DNA of 64,000 bases from Rahnella aceris (GTDB lineage Bacteria > Pseudomonadota > Gammaproteobacteria > Enterobacterales > Enterobacteriaceae), in assembly GCF_011684115.1 (NCBI RefSeq), contig NZ_JAADJV010000001.1, forward strand, positions 248,001 to 312,000. The letters are read 5' to 3'. Below, piece after piece: positions 9,395 to 19,262 of the stretch. The notes beneath the pieces are model-generated. The model was not told the origin of the DNA. It searched no databases and worked only from the letters and a program-made list of their open reading frames with translations. The position numbers and the translations under genes were made by a program. How positions within the stretch are numbered: position 1 is the stretch's first letter; every line of letters starts with the position of its first letter.

Positions 9395-11053
9395 ATGGTT
9401 AATGAATACACAGTAGGTGACTATCTCTTAGATCGTTTATCACTCAGCGGGATCTCCGAGTTGTTTGGCGTGCCGGGCGATTACAATCTGAAATTCCTCG
9501 ACAGTGTGATTAATCATCAGCAAATCACCTGGGTTGGCTGTACCAATGAATTAAATGCCGCCTATGGCGCAGATGGTTACGCCCGTACCAAAGGTATTGC
9601 GGCGTTGCTGACGACGTTTGGTGTCGGCGAACTGAGCGCACTGAATGGCATTGCCGGTAGTTATGCGGAATATGTGCCCGTCGTGCATATCGTGGGTGCG
9701 CCAGCACTGACGTCTCAGCGTAAAGGTGAGCTGCTGCATCACACGCTGGGAGATGGCGAATTCTGTCATTTCATGCGGATGTCAGCTCCGGTCAGCGTGG
9801 CGCAGGCGTCCCTCACACCGGAAAATGCCCTGGCTGAAATCGACCGTGTGATTGAAGAAGTGATGTACAGCTCGCGGCCGGGTTACCTGTTATTGCCCAG
9901 CGATGTGGCCGCTTTGCCGGTCAGTACCCGTGCGCATGCGTTACCTGCGCGTCAGCCGCCTTTCTCGGCTTCTTCTCTGGAAGCTTTTACTGCCGCCGCT
10001 GAAACGCAGTTGCGGGGTGCAAACCGTGTTTCGTTGCTGGCGGATTTTCTGGCAGACCGCTTCAAGGTTAAAAAGGCGCTGGAACAGTGGATGGAAGAAG
10101 TGCCGCTGGCGCATTCAACGTTGCTGATGGGTAAAGGTTTATTCAACGAGCAGCAGGCGCATTTTGCTGGCACTTATTCGGGGGCCGCCAGCGCACCGTC
10201 AACGAAAGAAGCGATTGAAGGGGCTGATGTGGTGATCACGGTCGGGGTGAAATTTACTGACACCATCACCGCCGGTTTTACCCAGCAGCTTCCGTCCGGA
10301 AAATGCATCGACCTTCAGCCCTTTTTTGCCCGCGTGGGCGATAAGATCTTCCATCAGCTGCCGCTCGAAAAAACGGTCAGCGTGATGCACCGCCTCACCG
10401 CTGAACTGGCTTCCGGCCGGACGCCTTATCTTGTTAAACACAACGCATTGCCGTTGTCGCACGATAACAGCCTCGGGCAATATGCCTTCTGGCAACAGAT
10501 TCAGGATTTCCTGCAACCGGGAGATGTGCTGGTCGCTGAGCAGGGCACCGCCTGTTTTGGCGCGGCGGCGCTGAATTTGCCGCAGGATTGCCAGTTCGTC
10601 GTCCAGCCGTTATGGGGCTCAATCGGTTTCACGCTGCCCGCCGCGTTTGGTGTACAGATTGCCGTACCGGACCGCCGTGTCGTGCTGCTGATTGGCGATG
10701 GCTCCGCACAGCTCACCTTGCAGGGATTAGGTGCCGCCATCCGTTATGGCCTGCCGCCGATTATTTTTGTGATTAACAATGACGGTTATACCGTCGAACG
10801 GGCGATACACGGCGAAACCCAGCGCTACAACGACATCGCGCAGTGGAACTGGACACAGTTCCCGGCGGCCTTCGGCGGTAAAGAAGTCTTCAGTGCGCGG
10901 GCGGATTCGCCGCAGGCGCTGAAAGAAGCGATAGCAAAGGCCACCGCACGGCGGCAGATGGCCTGGATAGAAGTCATTTTGCCAAAAATGGATATTCCTG
11001 AACTGCTCAACTCAGTGACTAAATCGCTGGCGCAGCGTAACTCAGGGCAATAA
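9395..11053 (+). CDS. ipdC: indolepyruvate / phenylpyruvate decarboxylase
   Basis: A thiamine-diphosphate enzyme that decarboxylates indole-3-pyruvate to indole-3-acetaldehyde, the key step of auxin synthesis in plant-associated enterobacteria. The ATG at 9395 (MVNEYTVGDYLLDRL) follows AGAGGA and gives 552 residues, the family length. Seen: catalytic glutamate in CTNELNAAYGADGYAR, the HHTLGDGEF histidine pair, and the diphosphate-binding GDGSAQLTLQ to NNDGYTVERAIHG motif near the C-terminus. It resembles Enterobacter cloacae IpdC along its length. The end overlaps the convergent LysR gene by 12 bases. Phenylpyruvate is an alternative substrate. Confidence 0.92.
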   Translation: MVNEYTVGDYLLDRLSLSGISELFGVPGDYNLKFLDSVINHQQITWVGCTNELNAAYGADGYARTKGIAALLTTFGVGELSALNGIAGSYAEYVPVVHIVGAPALTSQRKGELLHHTLGDGEFCHFMRMSAPVSVAQASLTPENALAEIDRVIEEVMYSSRPGYLLLPSDVAALPVSTRAHALPARQPPFSASSLEAFTAAAETQLRGANRVSLLADFLADRFKVKKALEQWMEEVPLAHSTLLMGKGLFNEQQAHFAGTYSGAASAPSTKEAIEGADVVITVGVKFTDTITAGFTQQLPSGKCIDLQPFFARVGDKIFHQLPLEKTVSVMHRLTAELASGRTPYLVKHNALPLSHDNSLGQYAFWQQIQDFLQPGDVLVAEQGTACFGAAALNLPQDCQFVVQPLWGSIGFTLPAAFGVQIAVPDRRVVLLIGDGSAQLTLQGLGAAIRYGLPPIIFVINNDGYTVERAIHGETQRYNDIAQWNWTQFPAAFGGKEVFSARADSPQALKEAIAKATARRQMAWIEVILPKMDIPELLNSVTKSLAQRNSGQ

Positions 11054-11929
11054 ATCAGTTTCCGGTGATGGCGGGACAGTCAGCTGGTCGATGAACCACC
11101 AACCCGCCGGACCGGGCTGATTGTTTTTACTCCAGACCGCATCCACCGATATCTGCTTCGGCCAGCCGCGCATCGGCAGGCTGAGCAGTTTGTCATGTCC
11201 GAACTGTTTCACCAGCCAGTGCGGCAGTGTCGCCCAGCCAAATCCCTGTTCCGCCATTTCCAGCAACATCAGATAACTGGGCGCTGACCAGATCTGACCC
11301 CGCGCCCGCGGCATTTCACGACGGCTGTAAGGCTGCAGGCAAAGCTGGCGGAAGGTGTGCAACTGCTCCGGTTGCAGATCGGTGATTTTTGCCAGCGGAT
11401 GTTCACGGCTGCAAAATACCGACATATCCGTTTGTTCCGGTAAACGCGCCACACCAATGTCCGGCGGATAACTCGCCTGTACTTCCACCATGCCGACATG
11501 GGCACGGCCAGACTGCAACAGGTCGATCACATCCTGATCTTCGGCGATCTGACATTCAAATTCGATATCCGGATACCGGCGTTCAAACCGGCGCAGCAGC
11601 GCCTCGTGGTGAGTCGGCTGGTAAGTGTCAGACAGCACAAACGTCAGGCGAGTTTCCACCTGCGTCGATAAACGCACCGCCAGTTCATCGAGGCGTTCGC
11701 TGGCCGCCAGAATCGCCTGAACGTGGCTGAGCACGCGTTGTCCGGCTGGGGTCAGCACCGGCTGGCGACTCTGGCGGTCAAACAGTGTTACGCCCAGATC
11801 CACTTCCAGATTGGCGATCGCCGTACTGACACTCGACTGACTCTTGCGCAGTTTACGCGCCGCTGCTGAAAACGATCCGGTATCGGCCGCTTCGACAAAA
11901 GCCATCAGGGCTTCCGGTGAATAGCGCAT
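11042..11929 (-). CDS. LysR-family transcriptional regulator beside a PACE efflux gene
   Basis: A DNA-binding regulator with an N-terminal winged helix-turn-helix (FVEAADTGSFSAAARKLRKSQ, residues 11-31) and a LysR substrate-binding domain from about residue 90. The start at 11929 (MRYSPEALM) is preceded by GGAGTACC. It is divergent from the PACE transporter at 12062 across 132 bases. That is the arrangement of Acinetobacter aceR-aceI, where the LysR protein activates the pump. It also converges on ipdC, so a role in ipdC control cannot be excluded. The inducer is unknown. Confidence 0.9.
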   Translation of the reverse strand: MRYSPEALMAFVEAADTGSFSAAARKLRKSQSSVSTAIANLEVDLGVTLFDRQSRQPVLTPAGQRVLSHVQAILAASERLDELAVRLSTQVETRLTFVLSDTYQPTHHEALLRRFERRYPDIEFECQIAEDQDVIDLLQSGRAHVGMVEVQASYPPDIGVARLPEQTDMSVFCSREHPLAKITDLQPEQLHTFRQLCLQPYSRREMPRARGQIWSAPSYLMLLEMAEQGFGWATLPHWLVKQFGHDKLLSLPMRGWPKQISVDAVWSKNNQPGPAGWWFIDQLTVPPSPETDLLP

Positions 11930-12061
11930 CAGGTACTCCTTCTGGTTCTGATCTATCTATTTTATCGATACTTTCTATCTTTTAACTATCTTATTTAGTG
12001 ATGATAATGACTGCCTGTGACAGCCGTCACGTAACAATGATCAGGAATCAGGCAGGTTTTT

Positions 12062-12535
12062 ATGTCTAAGCAAACACGGAATATCTCTCAGAAAACGTTC
12101 GGCGAACGCATTTTCCACGCGGTGGGTTTTGAAACAATCGCGGTACTGATTTCGGCACCGGCAGCAGCCTGGGCGCTGAACAAACCGGTCTGGGAAATGG
12201 GCGCGCTGGCGATCATGCTGTCGACGACAGCGATGGTCTGGAACATCGTTTATAACAGCCTGTTCGACAAATTCTGGCCGGTTTCCCGCGTGGTGCGGAC
12301 ATTTAAAATCCGCGTGGCGCACGCGCTGGGGTTCGAAGGTGGATTTATTATGATTGGTCTGCCGGTTGCCGCACTGTGGCTGGGGATCGGGCTGCTGGAC
12401 GCCTTTATGCTGGAAGTCGGGTTCTTCCTGTTCTTCCTGCCGTATACCGTGGCCTACAACTGGGCTTACGACACGTTGCGCCAGCGCTGGATGGACCGCC
12501 GTCTGGCCGCAGAGGATTGCCCGGCCAAACATTAA
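12062..12535 (+). CDS. PACE-family multidrug/biocide efflux transporter
   Basis: A small four-helix inner-membrane pump of the proteobacterial antimicrobial compound efflux family (AceI-type; chlorhexidine and acriflavine are known substrates, polyamines suspected natural ones). The protein is two tandem bacterial transmembrane pair domains. Both carry the family signatures: ERIFHAVGFE and WNIVYNSLFDKF in the first, RVAHALGFEG and PYTVAYNWAYD in the second. The conserved membrane glutamate of AceI corresponds to the one in HAVGFE. At 157 residues it is slightly longer than AceI. Divergent from its likely LysR regulator. Confidence 0.92.
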   Translation: MSKQTRNISQKTFGERIFHAVGFETIAVLISAPAAAWALNKPVWEMGALAIMLSTTAMVWNIVYNSLFDKFWPVSRVVRTFKIRVAHALGFEGGFIMIGLPVAALWLGIGLLDAFMLEVGFFLFFLPYTVAYNWAYDTLRQRWMDRRLAAEDCPAKH

Positions 12536-12554
12536 TCCGCATCGCTGAATGCAC

Positions 12555-12594
12555 AAAAAAGCCCGCCGACATTTTCTTTGTCCGCGGGCTTTTT
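12555..12594 (+). terminator. terminator after the PACE transporter
   Basis: Arms AAAAAGCCCGC and GCGGGCTTTTT flank a loop of about 18 bases, 20 bases after the stop codon. Confidence 0.8.
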
Positions 12595-12637
12595 GTCGGT
12601 TATGGTTTTGCCATCCGCATAAACACAGGGTGTGCAA

Positions 12638-13336
12638 ATGAAAACGTTAGGGTTGATTGGTGGCATGAGCTGGGAATCTACCGTGCCGTATTACCGCATG
12701 ATTAACGAGCATGTGAAGCAGCAACTGGGGGGATTGCATTCTGCCAAACTGTTTCTCTACAGCGTCGATTTTTATGAAATCGAAAAGCTGCAAATGGCCG
12801 GTGACTGGCAGCAGGCGGGTGAAATTCTTGGTAACGCCGCGAATTCACTGGCGCGTGCAGGGGCGGAGGTCATCGTTGTGTGTACCAACACCATGCATAA
12901 AGTGGCAGACGATATCGAGCGGATCGGCGGTCTGCCGCTGTTGCATATCGCCGATGCGACGGCAGACAAAATCACCGGACAGGGGCTGCATAAAATCGGT
13001 CTGCTCGGCACGCGTTTCACCATGGAACAGGATTTCTATCGCGGACGTTTGCAGGAAAAACATCAGATTGACTTGGTGACGCCGGATGAAGCTGACCGCG
13101 GGATTGTTCATCGCATTATTTATGAAGAGCTGTGCCTGGGCAGGATTAAGGAGGATTCCCGCGCAGAATACCGGCGGATTATTGGCAAATTAGAACAGCA
13201 GGGCGTGGAAGGCATTATTCTCGGATGTACCGAAATCACCCTGCTGGTGGGCGCTGAAGACGCGAGCGTGCCGGTTTTTGACACCACCGCCATTCATGCG
13301 CTGGCGGCGGCGGAGTTTGCACTAAAGCAGGATTAA
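12638..13336 (+). CDS. aspartate/glutamate racemase family protein (YgeA-like)
   Basis: A cofactor-independent amino-acid racemase of the Asp/Glu/hydantoin racemase superfamily; E. coli YgeA has broad specificity. Both catalytic cysteines are visible: VVCTNTMHK in the N-terminal half and LGCTEITLL in the C-terminal half. The N-terminus [14 protein letters not shown] is typical of the family. A GTG at 12632 is in frame, but the ATG at 12638 has CAGGG at the right spacing. The 3' end overlaps yfeO (convergent) by four bases. The substrate cannot be read from the sequence. Confidence 0.88.
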   Translation: MKTLGLIGGMSWESTVPYYRMINEHVKQQLGGLHSAKLFLYSVDFYEIEKLQMAGDWQQAGEILGNAANSLARAGAEVIVVCTNTMHKVADDIERIGGLPLLHIADATADKITGQGLHKIGLLGTRFTMEQDFYRGRLQEKHQIDLVTPDEADRGIVHRIIYEELCLGRIKEDSRAEYRRIIGKLEQQGVEGIILGCTEITLLVGAEDASVPVFDTTAIHALAAAEFALKQD

Positions 13337-14595
13337 TCTTCTTCCGGGACCGGCCGGTTGAGCCGCTGTTTTGCCACCTGCATCAGCGGTTTACCTGCCA
13401 GCATCAGCCAGGCTGGCAGCATCACGATGCACAGTAGCGGCAATAATTTCAGCCCCGGCACCACCGCTGCGGCCATAAACAAGCTGAGCCAGCCGTCGCG
13501 TGTCACCACCAGCACCATGCCCATGACGGCGCATGAAACGGTCACCGCCGCCGGCACATCCGGTGCGTACTGATGCAACATCAGGCCAAGCGATACCCCG
13601 ACAAACACCGCCGGGAAAATGCGTCCGCCACGAAAACCGCAGGCTGCCGCCACCACTAACGCCGCCAGTTTGGTCAGGGTGATCGCCAGCAACGGCCCCA
13701 TCTCAAACAACGCATTGGAATGTGCCAGTTCCTTCATTTCATCCAGCCCTTTAAACAGGGTAATTTCCCCGCCTGTCAGCGCCAGTAAACCCAGCACAAA
13801 GCCGCCAATACCCAGGCGCAATACCGGATTCTGAATATTGTTAAACATCCGGTGAACATGCGGGAACAACCAGACGGCAATCATCCCCAGCGCGATGGCA
13901 ATCAGCACCACGACTGACCCGCTGAAAATATCCATCAGGCTGGCGGCGTCATACGACGGAATGCTGAGCGAAAAATCGGGCTGAAAAAACTGATCGGTGG
14001 TGATGGCGCCAGCGCCCGCGGCGAGCAATGGCGCAAAAAGGCGATCCCATAACTGCACATCTTTGCTGGTGCCGAGGGTTTGCGAAAAAATCAGCGCGGC
14101 TGCCACCGGCGTGCCGAACAACGCGCCGATAGTCCCGGCCGCCGCCAGGATCACCCAGTCCGTCGTTGGCACTGCGGGCAATAAACGGGATCCTATTGCC
14201 GCCACCAGCGCGATATTAATCACTGTAATCGGATGTTCCGGCCCCAGACTGACACCGCCTGCCAGTCCGACCATCAGCGCCAGCGCCAGCCCAGGTAAAG
14301 CGCTGACTGCCACCGGGGCGCCAATCAGAGATTCCGTGGCAGGATCCGGCCCGGCGTGGCCTGGCATATACTTAATGATGGCGCCGACGCCAATGCCGGT
14401 CAGTGTCAGCATAAACAGCGTCCAGCTGGCGGATTGTGTATTGATATTCAGCACGGCGGGAATGTTCTCCCACAGCAGATTTTGCAGCGCGCCAGAAATC
14501 ATCATGACGAATACCAGAACCAGGCTGGACATCACGCCAATAATGATCGCGGGCAGGGCAAAAGCTAACATGACTCTGGTGCGGGGATGGAACAT
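13333..14595 (-). CDS. yfeO: putative ion channel of the ClC family, YfeO-like
   Basis: An inner-membrane protein of the voltage-gated chloride channel (ClC) superfamily with about ten hydrophobic segments. The ClC signatures are visible as [10 protein letters not shown] (first filter region), [16 protein letters not shown], and [14 protein letters not shown]. It follows E. coli YfeO closely and, as there, lies beside glk in divergent orientation. Transport function of YfeO has not been established as far as I know. The 420-residue length and the N-terminus [15 protein letters not shown] agree with E. coli. Confidence 0.93.
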   Translation of the reverse strand: MFHPRTRVMLAFALPAIIIGVMSSLVLVFVMMISGALQNLLWENIPAVLNINTQSASWTLFMLTLTGIGVGAIIKYMPGHAGPDPATESLIGAPVAVSALPGLALALMVGLAGGVSLGPEHPITVINIALVAAIGSRLLPAVPTTDWVILAAAGTIGALFGTPVAAALIFSQTLGTSKDVQLWDRLFAPLLAAGAGAITTDQFFQPDFSLSIPSYDAASLMDIFSGSVVVLIAIALGMIAVWLFPHVHRMFNNIQNPVLRLGIGGFVLGLLALTGGEITLFKGLDEMKELAHSNALFEMGPLLAITLTKLAALVVAAACGFRGGRIFPAVFVGVSLGLMLHQYAPDVPAAVTVSCAVMGMVLVVTRDGWLSLFMAAAVVPGLKLLPLLCIVMLPAWLMLAGKPLMQVAKQRLNRPVPEED

Positions 14596-14813
14596 GCACG
14601 TATTTCCTTATTTATAATTTTGTTTGCTCTGATAGCTTAGATGAATCCCGGCAAAGTCGGTTTGCGGGCTGTCGACATTATTTTGTGTGGCATGCTGCAT
14701 AAATGTGGGTTGCTTCAAAACTGCGTTGCAGCGTATAGCAATTACCGCTATTTTGCCCACACGAATTTGGCGCAAATGCGCAGCATAATGAATTTACTTT
14801 TGCGGAGAATAAC

Positions 14814-15785
14814 ATGACCAAATACTCCCTGGTGGGCGATGTCGGGGGCACCAACTGCCGCCTGGCGCTTTGCGCGTTGGACAGCGGCGATATTTCTCAG
14901 TCTAAGACTTTCTCCGGGCTGGATTACGACAGCCTCGAAGCCGTGGTGCGTGAGTACCTCGCGCAGCAGCATCAGGATGTTGAGGATGCATGTATTGCCA
15001 TCGCCTGCCCGATCACTGGCGACTGGGTGGCCATGACCAACCATACGTGGGCCTTTTCCATTGCCGAAATGAAGAAAAACCTTGGCCTGCAACATCTGGA
15101 AGTGATCAATGACTTCACCGCCGTTTCGATGGCGATCCCGATGCTGAAAGAAGATGACCTGTTGCAGTTCGGCGGTAAAAAAGCGCAGGACGGCAAACCG
15201 GCAGTGATTTACGGTGCTGGCACGGGGCTGGGCGTCGCACACTTAATTCATGCCAATAACCAATGGTTGAGTCTGCCGGGCGAAGGCGGCCATGTTGATT
15301 TCGCGCCAAACAGCGAAGAAGAAGACATCATTCTTGAGCAGTTGCGTACCGAAATGGGGCACGTTTCTGCCGAGCGTATTCTCTCCGGTCCGGGGCTGGT
15401 GAATCTCTACCGTGCCATTGTTAAATCAGATAACCGCGTGCCGGAAAACTTCAAACCGAAAGACGTGACAGAACTGGCGCTGGCAGACGAAAATCTGGAT
15501 TGCCGCCGCGCACTGTCGCTGTTCTGCGTCATCATGGGGCGTTTCGGTGGCAACCTGGCGCTGAACATGGGCACCTTCGGCGGCGTGTACATTGCCGGCG
15601 GCATTGTTCCGCGCTTCCTGGACTTCTTCAAAGCTTCCGGTTTTCGTGCCGCGTTTGAAGACAAAGGCCGCTTCAAAGATTATCTGATGGATATTCCGGT
15701 GTTCCTGATCACGCACGATCAGCCGGGGCTTGTGGGTGCCGGGGCGTACCTGCGTCAGTCTATCGGCCTTCCTCTTCGTCCTTGA
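14814..15785 (+). CDS. glk: glucokinase
   Basis: Phosphorylates cytosolic free glucose with ATP to glucose 6-phosphate. The phosphate-binding [12 protein letters not shown] at the N-terminus, the active-site segment [13 protein letters not shown] and the GGHVDFAP motif are typical of bacterial glucokinase. The 323-residue length is two more than E. coli. The last five residues (LPLRP) are encoded inside an ERIC-type repeat at 15768-15894, which also supplies the stop codon, so the C-terminus appears to have been rewritten by the element. Neighbours yfeO and ypdB match E. coli. Confidence 0.97.
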   Translation: MTKYSLVGDVGGTNCRLALCALDSGDISQSKTFSGLDYDSLEAVVREYLAQQHQDVEDACIAIACPITGDWVAMTNHTWAFSIAEMKKNLGLQHLEVINDFTAVSMAIPMLKEDDLLQFGGKKAQDGKPAVIYGAGTGLGVAHLIHANNQWLSLPGEGGHVDFAPNSEEEDIILEQLRTEMGHVSAERILSGPGLVNLYRAIVKSDNRVPENFKPKDVTELALADENLDCRRALSLFCVIMGRFGGNLALNMGTFGGVYIAGGIVPRFLDFFKASGFRAAFEDKGRFKDYLMDIPVFLITHDQPGLVGAGAYLRQSIGLPLRP

Positions 15786-15894
15786 AGTTGCAGCGGTGTT
15801 GGCTGCGCTCGAAGACCCGAATCACTGACATCAGTCAGCTCATCGGGATCTTCTCACTTGCCGCCTTGCTGCAACTCCAATGACTTAGCGGAAG
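15768..15894. repeat. ERIC-type intergenic repeat overlapping the glk 3' end
   Basis: A 127-base imperfect palindrome bounded by CTTCC and GGAAG. Internal parts match the ERIC consensus: GTTGGCTGCG, a central inverted repeat around CAGTCAGCTCATCGGGA, and CTTGCCGCCTTGCTGCAACTC. A second copy lies at 36258-36386. ERIC elements are normally about 127 bases and intergenic; this one covers the last codons of glk. Confidence 0.85.
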
Positions 15895-15923
15895 AATCGG
15901 GCTTTCTATTTCAAAAGCCCGAT
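15895..15923 (-). terminator. possible weak terminator at the ypdB stop
   Basis: An inverted repeat ATCGGGCTTT / AAAGCCCGAT touches the ypdB stop codon, but only a short mixed T/C tail follows on the minus strand. It abuts the ERIC-type element. Confidence 0.4.
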
Positions 15924-16693
15924 CAAAACCGCATTAACTGCCTGAATTCTTTCACCTTGCTGCGACTTACCGGCACCTCGAAATCTAAATCACTTAAGCG
16001 CAAAATATAGGTGTTATTGAACCACGGCACGATCTCGCGGATTTTCGACAGATTCACGCAGTACGAACGATGACAGCGGAAAAAATGCTCCTCCGGCAGG
16101 CGGTTGCATAATTCGGTGATGTTCATCGGCATGGTGAATTCTTCTTTGCGGGTATATACCTGCGTGACCTTTTCCTGTGCGGCGGCGTAATAAATATCGT
16201 TGATATCGGTAACGATAATCCGCTCATCTTTGATCAGATTGATGCTGTGACTGACACGCGGGGTGCTGCCCGCGACGGGGGCAACACCTTCTGGTTTATC
16301 GCCCGGTTCCTTCACTGTCAGCTCTTTATCCCGGCGAAAATGTGACTCCAGCTTTTGCAGCATGGTGACAATGCGTGACTCGTGATAAGGCTTAAGAATG
16401 TAATCAAATGCCTCGATTTCAAAGGCTTCTGCGGCGTGCTCCTTATAGGCGGTGATAAACACGATATAAGGTTTATGCGCAAACTTACTGATGTTTTGCG
16501 CCAGTAATACGCCGTCAAGGGAAGGGATGCTGATATCGAGAAAAATCGCGTCCACTTCATGTGATTGCAGGTATTTAAGCACGTCCAGCCCGTCATCCAA
16601 TATTGCTTCAATGCTGATGCTGCTGTGGGTATTAATCAGATAACTCAGCTCTTCCTGAGCCGGTACTTCATCTTCGACGATAATCGCTTTCAC
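15923..16693 (-). CDS. ypdB: LytTR response regulator YpdB (PyrR)
   Basis: The DNA-binding partner of the pyruvate-sensing kinase YpdA. Receiver domain at residues 1-120 with acidic pocket (VEDE), phosphorylation site Asp53 (FLDISIPSLDG) and FDYILKPY; LytTR domain from about residue 155 to the end (HFFRCHRSYCVNLSKIREI). It follows E. coli YpdB closely except for a linker about a dozen residues longer (EPGDKPEGVAPVAGSTPR). Downstream of ypdA by 64 bases on the same strand. In E. coli YpdB activates yhjX; that target is not in this window. Confidence 0.95.
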   Translation of the reverse strand: MKAIIVEDEVPAQEELSYLINTHSSISIEAILDDGLDVLKYLQSHEVDAIFLDISIPSLDGVLLAQNISKFAHKPYIVFITAYKEHAAEAFEIEAFDYILKPYHESRIVTMLQKLESHFRRDKELTVKEPGDKPEGVAPVAGSTPRVSHSINLIKDERIIVTDINDIYYAAAQEKVTQVYTRKEEFTMPMNITELCNRLPEEHFFRCHRSYCVNLSKIREIVPWFNNTYILRLSDLDFEVPVSRSKVKEFRQLMRF

Positions 16694-16757
16694 TGAATTA
16701 TCTCCCGGTGCGATGGCCCGAAAGGCGGGCGGGTAAAATGAAAAAGCGTCCCTGTAG

Positions 16758-18491
16758 TCAGGCTATTTTGCTCTCAAGGGCTTGCGTGACTTTTGCAGGA
16801 GCGTGGGTAATAACAAACGAAATATCGGTGCCTGGCTCAAGACGGCGGATGCTCAGGCCCTGACCATACAGCAATGAAACGCGGTGATGCACATTGAGCA
16901 GGCCGATTTTGTTGCCGGGCATTTCATTGCGTGCCACACGGTCAATGGTTTCCTGATTAATACCGTGGCCGGTATCTTTTACTGATACCCTGATACCGTC
17001 AGCCTGATGCTTCACTGAAATCACCACCACGCCTTTTCCGCTGCATTTCTGGATGCCGTGCACAATGGCGTTTTCGACCAGCGGCTGGATCAGGAGGCTG
17101 GGAATTTTCACCGAAATGTCGTCATCAATGTCATAAATCACCGTCAGTTTGCTGCCGAACCGCGCCTGCTCAATGGCGATGTAATCCTGTACCTGATGAA
17201 GTTCTTTGCGCAGGTCGATCAGTTCATCGTTCAGTTCCAGGTTATAACGCAGATAACGGGAAAGGTTGATGATGAGCTGGCGCGCCACGTCGGGGCGGGC
17301 GCGGATAGACGACGAAATCGCATTCAGCGCGTTAAACAGAAAATGGGGATTTATCTTGCTCTGCAACGCCCGCATTTCGGCTTTATTGGCCATCTCGCGC
17401 AACTGTTCGGTGCGTGATACTTCCATCTGCGTCGACATAATTTGCGACAGCCCGATCGCCATCACTTTCAGCGAATAAGTGATGCGGTGCGGGTCGCAAT
17501 AATAGATTTTCAGCGAGCCGGTGACTTCGCCTTTTTCCCACAGCGGAATAATAATCAGCGAGTGAATTTGCGGCGTACGGTGCATTTCATCGTTGTTTCT
17601 GACCGTGATTTCACCGCTTTCCAGCGTCGCTTTGGTCATCTCACTCAGCGTTTCATGGCCGATATTATACTCTTCAGCACCCACGCCGACGTACGCCAGA
17701 ATGTTTTTGGTATCAGTGATCGCCACCGCATCGGCGTCGATATCATCACGAATAATGCTACAGATACTGGCCAGGGATTCGGCGTTGATATTCCTGCCTT
17801 CTATGTTACGGCCATCTATATTGCGAAAGTACGGCAGCGTTTTATTGGCAATATCCAGCGCCAGCCGCGCCTGCCGTGCGGCAATCACCTCTTTTTCATC
17901 CTCGACACTTTGCACCAGCAACACAATCAGGCCGATGGAACTGGCTCCGAGGATCAGCGGTGCAGCGATGTTCATGACGATATCCAGCCCGAGCGAAAAC
18001 GGTCGCGCCATCAGTAAAATCAGGATCATGGTCAGCGTTTCGCACAGCATGCCGCCCAGAATGCCGACTTTCCAGTGCAGTGATTTTTTGACTTTCTTAT
18101 TGATATAACCGGAAAGGAAACCTGCGGTAATACTGGTGATGAGGCACGGAACAGACGTTGGTCCGTGAATGTCGATCAGGAAACGGTGCGTGCCGGAAAT
18201 CAGGCCGGTAATGATCCCGACCCACGGCCCGAACAGGATCCCGCCCGACATGATCGCGATCGTACGCACGTTGATCAGTGAGCCTTCGACGTTGATCCCT
18301 GAGAGCGTACCGAAAATGGCGAACAGCGAGAAAATGGCGGTGACCGCAGTCAGTTCCAGCGGCGTATGGGTTTCATTTTCTTTGTGCAGCAGTTTGCGGA
18401 ACAGCGGGGTTCGCGTGAGGAAGAACAGACAGATGAGCATCAGCGCCGCACGGTCGAAGACCGCCAGCAGCATATCGAACATGTGAGGCAT
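16758..18491 (-). CDS. ypdA: LytS-type pyruvate-sensing histidine kinase YpdA (PyrS)
   Basis: An inner-membrane sensor kinase responding to pyruvate in E. coli. The order is: a 5TM-5TMR_LYT membrane domain (residues 1-195), a GAF-like domain (about 240-355), His-kinase dimerisation segment [13 protein letters not shown] with phospho-His383, and ATPase domain with [13 protein letters not shown] and DTGHGI. Compared with E. coli YpdA, the linker between membrane and GAF parts has an extra insertion made of imperfect repeats ([10 protein letters not shown], residues 224-235). Forms an operon with ypdB. Confidence 0.95.
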   Translation of the reverse strand: MPHMFDMLLAVFDRAALMLICLFFLTRTPLFRKLLHKENETHTPLELTAVTAIFSLFAIFGTLSGINVEGSLINVRTIAIMSGGILFGPWVGIITGLISGTHRFLIDIHGPTSVPCLITSITAGFLSGYINKKVKKSLHWKVGILGGMLCETLTMILILLMARPFSLGLDIVMNIAAPLILGASSIGLIVLLVQSVEDEKEVIAARQARLALDIANKTLPYFRNIDGRNIEGRNINAESLASICSIIRDDIDADAVAITDTKNILAYVGVGAEEYNIGHETLSEMTKATLESGEITVRNNDEMHRTPQIHSLIIIPLWEKGEVTGSLKIYYCDPHRITYSLKVMAIGLSQIMSTQMEVSRTEQLREMANKAEMRALQSKINPHFLFNALNAISSSIRARPDVARQLIINLSRYLRYNLELNDELIDLRKELHQVQDYIAIEQARFGSKLTVIYDIDDDISVKIPSLLIQPLVENAIVHGIQKCSGKGVVVISVKHQADGIRVSVKDTGHGINQETIDRVARNEMPGNKIGLLNVHHRVSLLYGQGLSIRRLEPGTDISFVITHAPAKVTQALESKIA

Positions 18492-18605
18492 GGCAGATTA
18501 GGCTCTTTGCACGATTGAAAGATAAGCGTGCCAAATGGATTCAGCGGTTATTATATGTAAAAGGTCAGACTTTCACCATCGCCAGACACAGGAGCACATT
18601 CCGAC

Positions 18606-19145
18606 ATGATTTTGTTATCCACGCCGCGGCTGATCATGCAGCCCATCCAGGCTGACGACTGGGCATTTTTCTTGCGGCTGTATCAGACCCCGGACGTCAT
18701 GCGTTTTATCGGCGATATCGAAACCCATGCACAGGTTCATAGCCGTTTTGAACAACGTCTTGGTCACTGGGATCGCTACAGTGATTTCTGGCTGTGCCTG
18801 CTGATCCGCGAAAAAGACACCGGCGCGGCGGTGGGGCTGACCGGATTTTTCCCGGACTGGCGGCCCTATAAACAGGGCGAAGTCGGATTCATTCTGGCAC
18901 CTGAACATCAGCGCAAAGGTTATGCAGTGGAATCCCTGCGCGAAGTGCTGAACTTTGCGTTTGACCAGTGTGGTTTTCACCGTCTGCAGGCCAACGTGCT
19001 TGAAGGCAACGACGCTTCGCGCCGTGTGCTGGAAAAATGCGGATTCCTCATGGAAGGCCGTTTACGGGACAGCTACCGGATCGGCGACGAGTGGAAAAAC
19101 GACTGGCTGCTGGGGCTGCTGGCGACCGATCCGCGTCCGCAGTAA
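18606..19145 (+). CDS. GNAT-family N-acetyltransferase (RimJ/RimL-like)
   Basis: An acetyl-CoA dependent transferase of the RimL type: LLSTPRLIMQPIQADDW at the N-terminus, EVGFILAPEHQRKGYAVES (acetyl-CoA loop) and VLEGNDASRRVLEKCGFLMEGRLRDS at the end. Ribosomal-protein or small-molecule targets are both possible and cannot be told apart here. It lies between divergent ypdA and alaC, 117 bases before alaC on the same strand. AGGAG is 11 bases before the ATG, a rather long spacing. Confidence 0.88.
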   Translation: MILLSTPRLIMQPIQADDWAFFLRLYQTPDVMRFIGDIETHAQVHSRFEQRLGHWDRYSDFWLCLLIREKDTGAAVGLTGFFPDWRPYKQGEVGFILAPEHQRKGYAVESLREVLNFAFDQCGFHRLQANVLEGNDASRRVLEKCGFLMEGRLRDSYRIGDEWKNDWLLGLLATDPRPQ

Positions 19146-19262
19146 AAAAAAGAATGCGCAGTATCTCGACAGCCATTTTCCTCTGCGTTATGTTCGTAGA
19201 AGGCCGTTACGCGGCCAGCGTCGCTCGGACGGTCCGGGCGCTTACGTATCCCAGAGGAAATT

